Origin: Coriobacteriales bacterium | GTDB taxonomy: Bacteria; Actinomycetota; Coriobacteriia; Coriobacteriales; UBA8131 | Direction of reading: 5' to 3' | DNA: 32,019 bases | Assembly: GCA_031282405.1 (NCBI GenBank) | Contig: JAITDU010000057.1 | Coordinates: 1-32,019, forward strand | Program-made: the position numbers and the translations under genes | In this document: one piece after another, positions 16,616 to 25,249 of the stretch | Numbering within the stretch: the stretch's first letter is position 1 | Layout of the letters: the number at the start of each line of letters is the position of its first letter | The notes under the pieces: model-generated | What the model saw: the letters and a program-made list of their open reading frames with translations, nothing else | Database searches by the model: none | What the model was told of the DNA's origin: nothing

Positions 16616-17911
16616 TTAACCGTTGAGGAAATAGCGATGAATATCGGCGTTGGTGGCAATAAAAACGAGCATGATAACCGCAACGATGCCGGCAATAGAG
16701 ATACCGTTGACCACACTGACGGGAATCTTGCGACGCGCGATACGCTCAATTGTCGCGATAACGATCTTGCCACCGTCAAATGGTGGAATAGGTAAAAGAT
16801 TCATAAGGCCAATAGAAATAGAAAGCGCCGCGGCCAACAGGATGAAAGACAGTGGTCCGGCACCGGCGGCGGCTTTGGCCTCCATCGAAATGCCAACAAC
16901 CGAGGATGTCTGGTTTACCGTATCGGCAAAGGTAGCGGGATTGATGAGCTGCACAATGGCATTAAACACTACGCCTATCAAACCAACGGAAGTAGACAGA
17001 GCATCGCCAAAAGACAGCGACTGATTGACGACTTGGGAGGTAATCCCTATTATCGGCTTGCCGTTGCCGTTGTCGATGAGTTTGATGGGCAGGTCCATGT
17101 AAGTACCGTCGCGGTTGACACCTACCGTGATACTGTCGCCTATGGCGTGTGTCGCCACGACCGCCGTCAAGTCCTCCCACTTCGTCAGCTCCTGGCCGTC
17201 TATGGATACGAGGACGTCGCCCGTCTCAATATGCGCCGCGGCAGCCGGAGAATCGGCAACGACGTCTTGTACGGTGGTAGTGGTAACCTGTTGTCCTTGC
17301 GCCATCAAAATAACGCAAAAGACGGCTACGGCAAACAGCAGGTTAAAAAACGACCCGGCAAAGAGTATACACATCCTGCGCCACCAGGGCAAAGAGCCAT
17401 ACGTATGGCTGTGCTCACTTTGGATAAAAGCATCCGGATCGTCCAGCGGACGCGCCGCGCCTTGCGCATAGTCATTATCGCCCAGAGTGGCCGCGGCGAT
17501 TTCATAGCGGTATTGTCCGTCTTTGCGGCTACGGACGGCTGTACCCCAGTCGCTTAACGTATCCAAGGCTTTAACGATATCAAAGCCTGCCTGGTCGCTC
17601 AGGCGCGCGGCCTGTTCCTCGTCAATCGTGCCAAAATAGGCGATAAGCGCCAAAGCCCGAGACAGGTCAGGGTTATCCTCGCCACCTTCCATGCCGGCAA
17701 TCAGACAGTAACCGCCCAACGGCAGAGCGGTTATCCCATATTTGGTATCCTTGCGTTTGAAGCCGATATTGGGGCCGGGCAGGCCAATCATGAACTCCTT
17801 GACACGCAACTTAAAAGCTCGAGCTGTCAAAAAGTGTCCCAACTCATGCACAAAGACAATGATGCTAAGAAGCACCAATCCCCAAAATATCGTCAAAATA
17901 ACATCGAACAT
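16616..17911 (-). CDS. rseP: Site-2 intramembrane zinc metalloprotease, RseP family
   Basis: Membrane protease cutting transmembrane anti-sigma factors or signal-peptide remnants. HELGH (22-26) in the first helix and NLLPIPPFDGGK (371-382, metal Asp 379) are the two halves of the active site. FAGSFFNLLFAV follows at 184-195 and a PDZ domain covers about 207-288. Compared with E. coli RseP it has a single PDZ and a cytoplasmic insert of about 95 residues at 78-172 that is predicted soluble. ATG at 17911. It follows dxr after 125 bases and completes the common cdsA-dxr-rseP order. Confidence 0.94.
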   Translation of the reverse strand: MFDVILTIFWGLVLLSIIVFVHELGHFLTARAFKLRVKEFMIGLPGPNIGFKRKDTKYGITALPLGGYCLIAGMEGGEDNPDLSRALALIAYFGTIDEEQAARLSDQAGFDIVKALDTLSDWGTAVRSRKDGQYRYEIAAATLGDNDYAQGAARPLDDPDAFIQSEHSHTYGSLPWWRRMCILFAGSFFNLLFAVAVFCVILMAQGQQVTTTTVQDVVADSPAAAAHIETGDVLVSIDGQELTKWEDLTAVVATHAIGDSITVGVNRDGTYMDLPIKLIDNGNGKPIIGITSQVVNQSLSFGDALSTSVGLIGVVFNAIVQLINPATFADTVNQTSSVVGISMEAKAAAGAGPLSFILLAAALSISIGLMNLLPIPPFDGGKIVIATIERIARRKIPVSVVNGISIAGIVAVIMLVFIATNADIHRYFLNG

Positions 17912-18036
17912 AGTTCCTCACAGAGCAAGCTGGTTGATGGCGGCAGTATGATGACGCGGCAGTTCAGAGCGAGTCCGGACGTTAGAACAGCAGGTTGGCA
18001 GTACATCAGGACGTCAGGACGTTCGTGTGCGTCTCT

Positions 18037-19188
18037 TCAGACAGTGTAACGGATAAATCGACGGGCCTGCTCCCTTGTAACGTTATCGACATCCAACAGT
18101 TGTTCGATGGACGTGGCCGGTTTACGGTCGTGCTGCTCCAGACAACGCTCAACGATACGCTCAATGTCCAAAAAACCTATCTTACCGTCCAAAAATGCGG
18201 CAACCGCGAATTCATTGGCAGCATTGAGGGCTGTGGGACAGGTACCGCCCTGTTCGCCGGCAACGCGAGCCAACTTGAGGCAGCCGAAGGTTTCGGTGTC
18301 GGGCGGCTGAAAATCCAGGCTCATTAACGTCGTAAGATCCAGCGGCTTTTGGTGAGGCGTAGGCCAGCGCCGAGGATGACTGAGGGCGTATTGAATGGGC
18401 AGTCTCATATCTGGCAAACCCAGCTGGGCCTTAAAGGAGCCATCAGAGAAAGCGACAAGCGAGTGGATGATACTTTGAGGATGTACGACGACGCATATAT
18501 TGCTATATGGAATAGCAAATAGGTGATGAGCCTCGATAATCTCCAGTCCTTTGTTCATGAGAGTGGCTGAGTCGATGGTAATCTTAGGACCCATCTGCCA
18601 GGTTGGATGTGTCAGAGCCTGGGTGGCATCAATAGCAGCCAGTTGCTTACGATCCCAGCCTCTGAACGGTCCACCGCTGGCGGTGAGCCATAGTTGGCAA
18701 ACTGACTGAACATCCTCGCCAACAAGGCATTGGTAGAGCGCGGAATGTTCGGAATCCACAGGAAGTATCTGCCCGGGAGCAGCCAAAGGCATCAGAATAT
18801 CCCCCCCTACAACCAAAGATTCCTTATTGGCCAAAGCCAGGCGCTTGCCGGCTTTAAGGGTCGCAAAGCTGGCCTTTAGACCAGCTACACCTACGATGGC
18901 ATTCAAGACGACATCGACATCGTCGCGCTCAATTAACTGGGCGATATACGAGGTGCCAAAGCCGAGTCGCAGGTCTTTGGGTATATCCGGCTGTGGCGAA
19001 CATCGCGTAGCCAGTGCTACATCGCGCACACCGAGTTCGTTGGCCTGTTCGCAGAGTAGGCTAAGATTACTGTGCGCCGCAAGAGCCAGCACCTGGATAC
19101 GCTCGGGATAATTCTTGGCAACATCTACGGCTTGCCGGCCAACGGAGCCGGTCGAACCGAGTATGATTACCCGCAGTGTTTTTTGCAC
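18037..19188 (-). CDS. dxr: 1-deoxy-D-xylulose 5-phosphate reductoisomerase
   Basis: Second enzyme of the MEP isoprenoid pathway, reducing DXP to MEP with NADPH. GSTGSVGRQAVDVA (11-24) is the dinucleotide loop. LANKESLVVGG, VDSEHSALYQCL, TASGGPFRGW and KITIDSATLMNKGLEIIEA are the metal and substrate motifs; VVHPQSIIHSLV follows. Length 383 aa is normal. Start is GTG at 19188 with GGAGG four bases upstream. Isoprenoids from this route feed UppS in the same cluster. A palindrome copy lies within codons for FAIPYSNI. Confidence 0.97.
   Translation of the reverse strand: MQKTLRVIILGSTGSVGRQAVDVAKNYPERIQVLALAAHSNLSLLCEQANELGVRDVALATRCSPQPDIPKDLRLGFGTSYIAQLIERDDVDVVLNAIVGVAGLKASFATLKAGKRLALANKESLVVGGDILMPLAAPGQILPVDSEHSALYQCLVGEDVQSVCQLWLTASGGPFRGWDRKQLAAIDATQALTHPTWQMGPKITIDSATLMNKGLEIIEAHHLFAIPYSNICVVVHPQSIIHSLVAFSDGSFKAQLGLPDMRLPIQYALSHPRRWPTPHQKPLDLTTLMSLDFQPPDTETFGCLKLARVAGEQGGTCPTALNAANEFAVAAFLDGKIGFLDIERIVERCLEQHDRKPATSIEQLLDVDNVTREQARRFIRYTV
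18500..18518. repeat. Palindrome family copy 4, TTGCTATATGGAATAGCAA
   Basis: Seven-base arms TTGCTAT and ATAGCAA inside dxr, with the same TGCTA-N7-TAGCA spacing as the other copies. Confidence 0.7.
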
Positions 19189-19241
19189 CTATCCTCCAAA
19201 CGTTCTAGGGCCAAAAAGAACTCAACGACCCAACAAGTCAG

Positions 19242-20066
19242 CTAAACAGAACCGGCTAAACGAATCAACAGCGATGCCATGGCCGCCACCAGTATCAAAG
19301 AATCGCAACGATCGAGAAAACCACCATGTCCGGGCAGCAACTTGCTGGAGTCCTTATGGCCGGTAGAGCGTTTTATGCGTGATTCCACAAGGTCGCCCAA
19401 GATGCCCACCCAACCACAAAGTATGCCGCCACAGATAGTCCAACCCCAGCTCAAATTGACGCCGGGAATCAAAGGGATCAGACACCAGAGCGCAACCGAG
19501 GCAACAAGACCGGCAAGGAAACCTTCCCAGGATTTAGACGGTGAGATGCGAGGCGCCATCTTGTGCTTGCCTACACGACTGCCTATGATGAAGGCGGCGG
19601 CATCGTTTGCCCAGGTGCTGACGACGATAATCAGTACCAGTAGTCCGCCCCAAAAATCCGGCAGCACAAATCCCGCGTCCACCGTCGGTATCTGGCGTAT
19701 CTGCACAAGACAGGTAAGCATCAACCCGGTGTAGAGGGCACCAAACAGCGTAATGGCGGCATCGGTGATACGCGCCGGGGTATAGTAGACATACCAGATG
19801 AGCAAGACGACCGCAAACGCGGTGGTCAATGACAAGATGCCATTAAAACTCCAGAAATAGTAGCTTACCGGATAGAGCGCGGCTGCGGCGGTACCGATAA
19901 GCTCGTTAGGTAGCTTGGCGTCGGAGCGCAGCATGGCATAAAATTCAAAGGCACACAGACCGCTTAGGGCCGCCACGGCCAGCATCGTAGTCAGGGGGCT
20001 GACCAGGATCAAAGCAGCGGTTGTAAGTGAGAATACCGCAGCAGTGATGACCCGAGACCTAGACAC
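19242..20066 (-). CDS. cdsA: Phosphatidate cytidylyltransferase
   Basis: Makes CDP-diacylglycerol from phosphatidic acid and CTP, the branch point of phospholipid synthesis. The signature SRIKRSTGHKDSSKLLPGHG, continuing GFLDRCD, is at about 229-256, and SKSWEGFLAGL at 177-187. About eight hydrophobic segments precede and flank it. The frame is open up to 20255, but that part is the reverse-register reading of uppS. GTG at 20066 has GGAG six bases upstream, overlaps the uppS stop by eight bases and gives 274 aa, the family length. ATG at 20120 is the alternative start. Confidence 0.94.
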   Translation of the reverse strand: MSRSRVITAAVFSLTTAALILVSPLTTMLAVAALSGLCAFEFYAMLRSDAKLPNELIGTAAAALYPVSYYFWSFNGILSLTTAFAVVLLIWYVYYTPARITDAAITLFGALYTGLMLTCLVQIRQIPTVDAGFVLPDFWGGLLVLIIVVSTWANDAAAFIIGSRVGKHKMAPRISPSKSWEGFLAGLVASVALWCLIPLIPGVNLSWGWTICGGILCGWVGILGDLVESRIKRSTGHKDSSKLLPGHGGFLDRCDSLILVAAMASLLIRLAGSV

Positions 20067-21006
20067 CACCGACTCCGTCCTCACCACCGTTTGTATTACC
20101 ACCCCTGTGGTCGAAGTCATGTGTGCCACTACTCCGGTGATCTCTGCGATCGAGACCACCAAAGCGGCGGCGACGGCTCTGGAATTCCACGAGGGCCCGC
20201 AGCAGCTCAAAGCGATCAAAATCCGGCCAGAGTACATCGGTGATGTAAAGCTCACTATAGGCTATCTGATAGAGGAGGAAGTTAGACAAACGATACTCGC
20301 CGCTGGTGCGCACCAGCAGATCCGGGTCGGGGATGCCAGCCGTCTGCAGGTATCCCGCAAAACCCTGCATGTCTAATTCCTGCACCTGAGCCGCACTTAT
20401 CTGACCGGACAGACAGGCGTTGGCGATGGTTTTGGCAGCGTTGACGATCTCGGCTCGCGAGCCGTAATTGACAGCGATAACCAGGGTCATGCCCGTGTTA
20501 TCCGCGCTTTGACGTACCGCATCCAGGAATGTGTCGCGAGTCTTAGGAGGCAAGACGGATACATCGCCAATCAACTTGATGCGCACCTGATTTTCTAACA
20601 TACCCTGAAGTTCGGCGGACATGGTCTTGGCAAACAACTCCATCAGCGTCCTGACCTCCTGGCGCGGTCGACTCCAGTTTTCGGTGCTAAAGGAATAGAT
20701 CGTGAGAAAATCCACACCAATATCACTTGCGGTACGAATCAGTTCACGCACACCAACAATGCCGGCCTTGTGGCCTGCGGCCCGGCTTTTGCCACGTTGT
20801 TTAGCCCAGCGTCCGTTGCCATCCATGATTACCGCAATATGGGCTGGAATGCGCTTCGTGTCCAAGGCTGCCAGCGCTGCCCGGACATCAAAGCCTGTAC
20901 CAAGAGCAGTATCGAAAGCCGTATCGCGAGCAGCAGTGTGCGCAGAAGCATGGCCGGCGTGAGCGACAGCAAATACTTCCTCAATGGGTTTTCTGGGGGC
21001 GCTCAC
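20059..21006 (-). CDS. uppS: Isoprenyl (undecaprenyl) diphosphate synthase
   Basis: cis-Prenyltransferase making the lipid carrier for wall polymers. AVIMDGNGRWAKQRG (58-72, catalytic Asp 62), YSFSTENWSRP (104-114) and DLLVRTSGEYRLSNFLLYQI (229-248) are the family signatures. At 315 aa it is about 60 residues longer than usual: an Ala/His-rich extension of about 48 residues at the N-terminus, and after the normal end at RRFGGL a Gly/Asp/His-rich tail of 30 residues that overlaps the start of cdsA. GTG at 21006 lies six bases after the frr stop, with GAGG just upstream. Confidence 0.95.
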   Translation of the reverse strand: MSAPRKPIEEVFAVAHAGHASAHTAARDTAFDTALGTGFDVRAALAALDTKRIPAHIAVIMDGNGRWAKQRGKSRAAGHKAGIVGVRELIRTASDIGVDFLTIYSFSTENWSRPRQEVRTLMELFAKTMSAELQGMLENQVRIKLIGDVSVLPPKTRDTFLDAVRQSADNTGMTLVIAVNYGSRAEIVNAAKTIANACLSGQISAAQVQELDMQGFAGYLQTAGIPDPDLLVRTSGEYRLSNFLLYQIAYSELYITDVLWPDFDRFELLRALVEFQSRRRRFGGLDRRDHRSSGTHDFDHRGGNTNGGEDGVGGV

Positions 21007-21012
21007 CGCACC

Positions 21013-21576
21013 TCAGACTTCCATGACTTCGGCTTCTTTTTTCTTCAATGCCTCGCTTATCCGATTTACGTGGATATCCGTGAGCTTTTGGGTCTGCTCC
21101 TCGGCGCGATGCTCCTCGTCTTTGGAAAGCGACTCGTCTTTGATAAGACGCTCTAACTTTGAGTTGGCATCGCGGCGGATATTGCGAATAGAGACCTTGG
21201 CATCTTCAGCAATGGCCCGACACTGCTTGACCAGCTCCCGGCGCCGCTCCTCAGTGAGTGGTGGGAAGGGCAATCGAATCGTGGTACCGTCGTTGGAGGG
21301 TGTGATGCCCAGGTCGCTTGCCATAAGGGCCTTTTCGATATCTTTGAGCGCGCTTTTGTCCCAAGGCTCAATGACCAAAAGGTGCGCATCGGGCGATTTA
21401 ACGCTGGCTAATTGGGTAATGGGTGTGGAGGCACCATAATAATCGACGTTGATGCGCTCAATACTCGCGGCCGATGCTCTGCCTGTGCGGATAGCGCCAA
21501 ACTCGTGGGCGAGGTTTTCCAGCGTCTTGTCCATCTGCGCCGAATGGGTGGCGATGATGTCGTCTACCGTTGACAT
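21013..21576 (-). CDS. frr: Ribosome recycling factor
   Basis: Splits the post-termination ribosome together with EF-G. The tRNA-shaped two-domain protein is recognisable over its full length of 187 aa: MSTVDDII, FGAIRTGRASAASIERINVDYYG, IRLPFPPLTEERRRELVK and VSIRNIRRDANSKLERL. ATG at 21576 is preceded by AAAGG. It follows pyrH after about 100 bases that contain a palindrome copy, and is closely coupled to uppS. Confidence 0.97.
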   Translation of the reverse strand: MSTVDDIIATHSAQMDKTLENLAHEFGAIRTGRASAASIERINVDYYGASTPITQLASVKSPDAHLLVIEPWDKSALKDIEKALMASDLGITPSNDGTTIRLPFPPLTEERRRELVKQCRAIAEDAKVSIRNIRRDANSKLERLIKDESLSKDEEHRAEEQTQKLTDIHVNRISEALKKKEAEVMEV

Positions 21577-21610
21577 GATATCGACCTTTCTGATTCGAGT
21601 CGTCTCAAAA

Positions 21611-21629
21611 ATGCTATATAATTTAGCAA
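21611..21629. repeat. Palindrome family copy 5, ATGCTATATAATTTAGCAA
   Basis: The only copy outside a coding region, in the pyrH-frr spacer. On the minus strand it is followed by TTTTT, so here it could also act as a weak hairpin terminator or an operator ahead of frr. Confidence 0.75.
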
Positions 21630-21674
21630 ATTAGCGGACTGCCATGCCTTTCTCACCAATCCTAACACTTCCTA

Positions 21675-22394
21675 CTAATAATGAACGACTGTGCCGACGT
21701 TTTCGCCTTTGAGCGCTCGCTCCATGGCATTTTGCGTGTCCAGGCTAAACACTATCAGGGGCAATTTGTTGTCCATACAAAGCGAAATCGCCGTCGAGTC
21801 CATGATTTGCAATTCGCGGGTGAGAATATCCAGATAGCTGATGCTCTCAAAGCGCGCGGCATGAGGGTTTGCGATCGGATCGCTGTCGTAGATACCGTCG
21901 ACCTTTGTAGCTTTCATGAATACGTTGGCATCAATCTCGCAGGCTCGCAAAGCGGCGGTGGTGTCTGTTGTAAAGAACGGATTGCCGGTGCCGCCGGCAA
22001 ATATGACAACGCGGCCCTTCTCCAGATGACGGATAGCCCGACGACGGATGTAGGTTTCGGCCACCGCCTGCATGGCAATAGCGCTTTGCACCCGCGTAAA
22101 CACGCCTACCCGCTCCAAGGCTTCTTGCAAAGCCAAAGCGTTCATGACAGTGGCCAGCATGCCGATGTAGTCGGCCTGAGAGCGATCCATGCCTTCAGTA
22201 GAGGCAGCCATGCCCCTGAAAATATTGCCGCCGCCCACCGTGATGGCCAACTCGACCTGCTTTGTGGACATGATGTCTTTGATCTGGGTAGCCAGACCTG
22301 TGATTACCTTGGGGTCAATCCCGTATCCTTGATCGCCAGCCAGATGCTCACCGGACAGTTTGAGGAGCACCCTTTTGTATTTGAATCCCGACAC
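21675..22394 (-). CDS. pyrH: Uridylate (UMP) kinase
   Basis: Phosphorylates UMP to UDP; hexameric amino-acid-kinase fold. [14 protein letters not shown] (N-terminal nucleotide loop), [31 protein letters not shown] and [20 protein letters not shown]-type motifs are present in order, followed by [13 protein letters not shown]. The length of 239 aa is standard. GTG start at 22394 with AGGAG five bases upstream. It sits between tsf and frr in the widespread rpsB-tsf-pyrH-frr order. Confidence 0.97.
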   Translation of the reverse strand: MSGFKYKRVLLKLSGEHLAGDQGYGIDPKVITGLATQIKDIMSTKQVELAITVGGGNIFRGMAASTEGMDRSQADYIGMLATVMNALALQEALERVGVFTRVQSAIAMQAVAETYIRRRAIRHLEKGRVVIFAGGTGNPFFTTDTTAALRACEIDANVFMKATKVDGIYDSDPIANPHAARFESISYLDILTRELQIMDSTAISLCMDNKLPLIVFSLDTQNAMERALKGENVGTVVHY

Positions 22395-22475
22395 GGTTCT
22401 CCTAACGATTGTATTCTCACATCATTACAGCAGCTTTATACCGGCTGCTCTGTGTCAGCAGCACTGTATCGGCAG

Positions 22476-23348
22476 CTATTCACCACCCAGGGCGTAGCGC
22501 ACAAAGTCCACGACGCTGATTGTGTCCTTCAGTTCGGTGGCAGCCTTCTTGAGATACGCGCGTACGGTGATGTCTGAGTCTTTGATGAAGGCCTGCTCCA
22601 GCAAAGTGTTCTCCTTATAGAACTTCTCCATGCGCCCCAGAGCGATCTTTTCCTGGATACTCTCGGGCTTGCCGGACTCAGCCGCCTGTGCCTTATAGAT
22701 GCTCATCTCGCGCTCGATGGCCTCGGGTTCAAAGCTCTCGCGCGAGACAGACTGTGGATTGGCTGCGGCAACCTGCATGGCTACGTCCTTAGCAACCTCT
22801 AAAAAGCGCTGATCGCCAGCCGTACCCGGCTTGTCAAAATCAAATTGCACGAGAATACCCAAGCGCCCGCCACCGTGAATGTACGTCGCAAATGCGCCTT
22901 TTTCGGTTTGTGTGCGCATAAAGCGGCTGACCTGGATATTCTCACCGATGGTATGGATGCCCTCGGTGAGAAGTTCCTGGACGCTCTGGCCGTCTACAGC
23001 GACCGCTAGCAGAGCCTCAGTATCTTTTGGGTCGGCTTCGAGCACCGCTGTGGCGACCTTGGCAGCCAGCTCGGCAAAAACATCGTTTCTTGAGACAAAA
23101 TCGGTCTCGCAGTTGACTTCGACTATAGCGGCGCTGCGCACATCCGAAGAGAGCTTTGTAACTATCAAGCCCTCGTTTGTGGCCCGTCCGGCTTTCTTGG
23201 CAGCAGCGGCCAGGCCACGAGTGCGCAAAACATCTATGGCTGCCTCGACCTCGCCTTTGGCCTCAGTCAGGGCTTTTTTGCATTCCATCATGCCGGCACC
23301 GGTTATCTCGCGCAGTTCCTTAACCAGTTGGGCTGTTATTTCTGGCAT
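22476..23348 (-). CDS. tsf: Elongation factor Ts
   Basis: Guanine nucleotide exchange factor for EF-Tu. The N-terminal UBA-like module carries LVKELREITGAGMMECKKAL, and VNCETDFVSRND is the second signature. The length of 290 aa is typical. ATG at 23348 is preceded by GAGGAAAG. It lies 59 bases after rpsB and shares its transcript. Confidence 0.97.
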   Translation of the reverse strand: MPEITAQLVKELREITGAGMMECKKALTEAKGEVEAAIDVLRTRGLAAAAKKAGRATNEGLIVTKLSSDVRSAAIVEVNCETDFVSRNDVFAELAAKVATAVLEADPKDTEALLAVAVDGQSVQELLTEGIHTIGENIQVSRFMRTQTEKGAFATYIHGGGRLGILVQFDFDKPGTAGDQRFLEVAKDVAMQVAAANPQSVSRESFEPEAIEREMSIYKAQAAESGKPESIQEKIALGRMEKFYKENTLLEQAFIKDSDITVRAYLKKAATELKDTISVVDFVRYALGGE

Positions 23349-23407
23349 GTACTTTCCTCCTCGGTGGAAAAATCAATCGGTCGGTGGTGGTTTGTGCTAG
23401 ATGGTCA

Positions 23408-24502
23408 TCAATCGTCTATGGGCTGTGCGGCAGCGTCGGTATCAGTGGAATCAGATTCGATGCCAGCCGCACCGTCACTATCTATGACAGCAGCGGTGTC
23501 GGCGAGGGTGGCACTGTCACTGTCGGCGACAGCGTCAGTTTTGGCGGTGTCGGCGGTGTCGGCGGCAAGGGCAGCGGTAGCGAAAGCGTCAGTGTCGGTA
23601 GTATCGGCGGTGGCGTTGAGTGCAGCATCAACAGCGGTAGCGAGAAGGGCGGCAGAAGGGGCGGCATGGGTAACCGCATCGGTAGTCTGTTCGACCTCCT
23701 CAGCAGGCTTCTCCCCTTCTAAGGGCTCGTAGGAAGCGGCTTCGTCAGCGGGCTCAACAGAGAAGGAAGCGTCCTCGGCAGCCTCGGCCATGATCATTTC
23801 GGCCTCGTCCCATACCTCGGCGGTAGCTCCCGCCACAATGGCGTCGGCGATAAGGTTGGTAATCAGGGCCACAGATCGGATTGCATCATCATTACCGGGG
23901 ATTCCATAGCTCACCTCATCGGGATCAGCATTGGTATCGAGGATGCCTATTACGGGTATTTCCAGACGTCTGGCCTCGTGAATGGCTATTTGTTCACGCT
24001 TGGTATCTACAACGAACACCGCCTGGGGAATCGAAGTCATATTGCGCACACCGTTGAGACTGGCCTGGAGCTTGCCCAGCTCCTTGCGCAACAATATCTG
24101 CTCTTTTTTAGGCAAACTGGCCATGCGACCGTCCTCTTCCATGGCTTCCAGTTGTTCCATATAGGTCACACGGGAACGAATGGTTACGAAGTTCGTAAGC
24201 ATGCCGCCGAGCCACCGGTGGTTCACATAGGGCATGCCACAACGCTCGGCAGCCGAAGCGATGGGCTCCTGGGCCTGCTTCTTTGTACCGACAAACAGGA
24301 TACTGCCACCTTTGGATGCCAGTTCCTTGGCAAAGCTATAAGCCCGGTCCAGCTCTATCAGGGTCCTTTTGAGATCGATGATGTAAATACCCCTGCGCGA
24401 AGTAAAGATGTAGGGTTTCATCTTGGGATTCCACTTGCGGGTCTGGTGCCCAAAGTGGACGCCGGCATCAACCAGTCCGGCGATGTTAACACGTGTTGCC
24501 AT
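23408..24502 (-). CDS. rpsB: 30S ribosomal protein S2 with long acidic tail
   Basis: Small-subunit protein S2. Residues 1-232 are the conserved protein: [54 protein letters not shown] and [28 protein letters not shown]. Residues 233-364 are an extra tail of about 130 residues made almost only of Ala, Asp, Thr, Ser, Glu and Val, strongly acidic and probably disordered. ATG at 24502 with AAGGAG upstream. A promoter and two overlapping hairpins precede it. First gene of the rpsB-tsf-pyrH-frr block. Confidence 0.97.
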   Translation of the reverse strand: MATRVNIAGLVDAGVHFGHQTRKWNPKMKPYIFTSRRGIYIIDLKRTLIELDRAYSFAKELASKGGSILFVGTKKQAQEPIASAAERCGMPYVNHRWLGGMLTNFVTIRSRVTYMEQLEAMEEDGRMASLPKKEQILLRKELGKLQASLNGVRNMTSIPQAVFVVDTKREQIAIHEARRLEIPVIGILDTNADPDEVSYGIPGNDDAIRSVALITNLIADAIVAGATAEVWDEAEMIMAEAAEDASFSVEPADEAASYEPLEGEKPAEEVEQTTDAVTHAAPSAALLATAVDAALNATADTTDTDAFATAALAADTADTAKTDAVADSDSATLADTAAVIDSDGAAGIESDSTDTDAAAQPIDD

Positions 24503-24524
24503 TCTCTCTCCTTAATTTGTTGTT

Positions 24525-24548
24525 GGAAGCCAGAGGCTTCCCCTCTGC
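24525..24548 (-). promoter_or_regulatory. Two mutually exclusive hairpins in the rpsB leader
   Basis: On the minus-strand RNA, CAGAGG (24548-24543) can pair with CCTCTG (24536-24531), or GGAAGCC (24541-24535) can pair with GGCTTCC (24531-24525). The two stems share bases and cannot coexist. They end about 15 bases before the ribosome-binding site. S2 is known to repress its own operon in some bacteria; a switch here is my inference. Confidence 0.5.
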
Positions 24549-24615
24549 TCAAATCATCCTGTTTATCGCAACCGCACGCGGCCACCGGCGAAAACAGTCC
24601 TCAAGCATGTGTGAT

Positions 24616-24632
24616 CCAGGCTTGTGGCCTGG
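24616..24632 (-). promoter_or_regulatory. Leader hairpin near the 5' end of the rpsB transcript
   Basis: CCAGGC (24616-24621) and GCCTGG (24627-24632) form a perfect six-base stem with a five-base loop, about 20 bases after the -10 element of the rpsB promoter. Confidence 0.45.
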
Positions 24633-24649
24633 TTTAGACGAACCGATTA

Positions 24650-24677
24650 ATTGTACCAGAATCAGCGCTGAGGGCAA
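24650..24677 (-). promoter_or_regulatory. Promoter of rpsB
   Basis: Minus-strand TTGCCC (24677-24672), 16-base spacer, TACAAT (24655-24650), with TGG before the -10 making it an extended -10. It lies about 150 bases upstream of the rpsB start, between yceD and rpsB. Confidence 0.65.
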
Positions 24678-24764
24678 GTTAAGACTCAGGTTGGCTTGAA
24701 GAGGGCGCGGACCACTCTGGGATTGACCGGCTGTAGTCAGCTTAAATCGACCTGACCGGCCTGA

Positions 24765-25211
24765 TTAAAACGCGCGATAGTCAATACCGGGGCACTGCGG
24801 TGAGCAGAGCACACGGGCCGGCAATTCAACAACGATGGCCGCGACCAGTTGCGGAGCGATGTCGATACTACCGCTGTTGTCGACTTTTTCACAATCACCG
24901 TCCATCTCGGCGGTGGCAGCAGGGCGGTTGTTCAGCAGGTAGTAGCCCTCTACGGTGCCCTCCAACGTGAGTTGTGCATCCTCCAGGCAGCGGTCGCAGG
25001 AACTATGAAGACGTGCCTGAGCATTTCCGCTGAGCAGGATGGCTTCGCCCGTATTGGTCAAAGTAACGGTATAGTCGATGCCCTGGGGTACCTCAAAGTG
25101 GCGACTACCCACGTCGAGAACGGTAAGCGCAAGCGTACCGGTATAAGATTCGCTGTCCCCAGTATGTGCTAAATTATTTAGCACTTTTATGGGCAATGGT
25201 TCTAGGTGCAT
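24765..25211 (-). CDS. YceD/DUF177 family protein, shortened C-terminus
   Basis: DUF177 proteins are linked to 23S rRNA or L32 accumulation in other bacteria. The core SSCDRCLEDAQLTLEGTVEGY (C72, C75) is the family hallmark. The usual C-terminal block with a four-cysteine CxxxC...CxxCG is reduced to LCSPQCPGIDYRAF (C136, C140), then stop. The frame opens at GTG 25238; ATG 25211 is preferred because it gives a normal N-terminus, but ribosome-binding support is weak for both. The usual following gene, rpmF (L32), is absent: rpsB comes next. A palindrome copy sits in codons for VLNNLAH. Confidence 0.75.
   Translation of the reverse strand: MHLEPLPIKVLNNLAHTGDSESYTGTLALTVLDVGSRHFEVPQGIDYTVTLTNTGEAILLSGNAQARLHSSCDRCLEDAQLTLEGTVEGYYLLNNRPAATAEMDGDCEKVDNSGSIDIAPQLVAAIVVELPARVLCSPQCPGIDYRAF
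25166..25184. repeat. Palindrome family copy 6, GTGCTAAATTATTTAGCAC
   Basis: The most perfect copy: nine-base arms around a single central base, inside the 5' part of the YceD gene. Confidence 0.85.
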
Positions 25212-25249
25212 GGTTTTCCAAATCACCCCATGCGGCACGAATAAGGAGC

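Noticed and set aside
25166-25184. Possible CIRCE element
   Set aside because: CIRCE reads TTAGCACTC-N9-GAGTGCTAA; here the arms are in the opposite order (GTGCTAAA then TTTAGCAC), the spacer is one base, and the site is inside yceD far from heat-shock genes.
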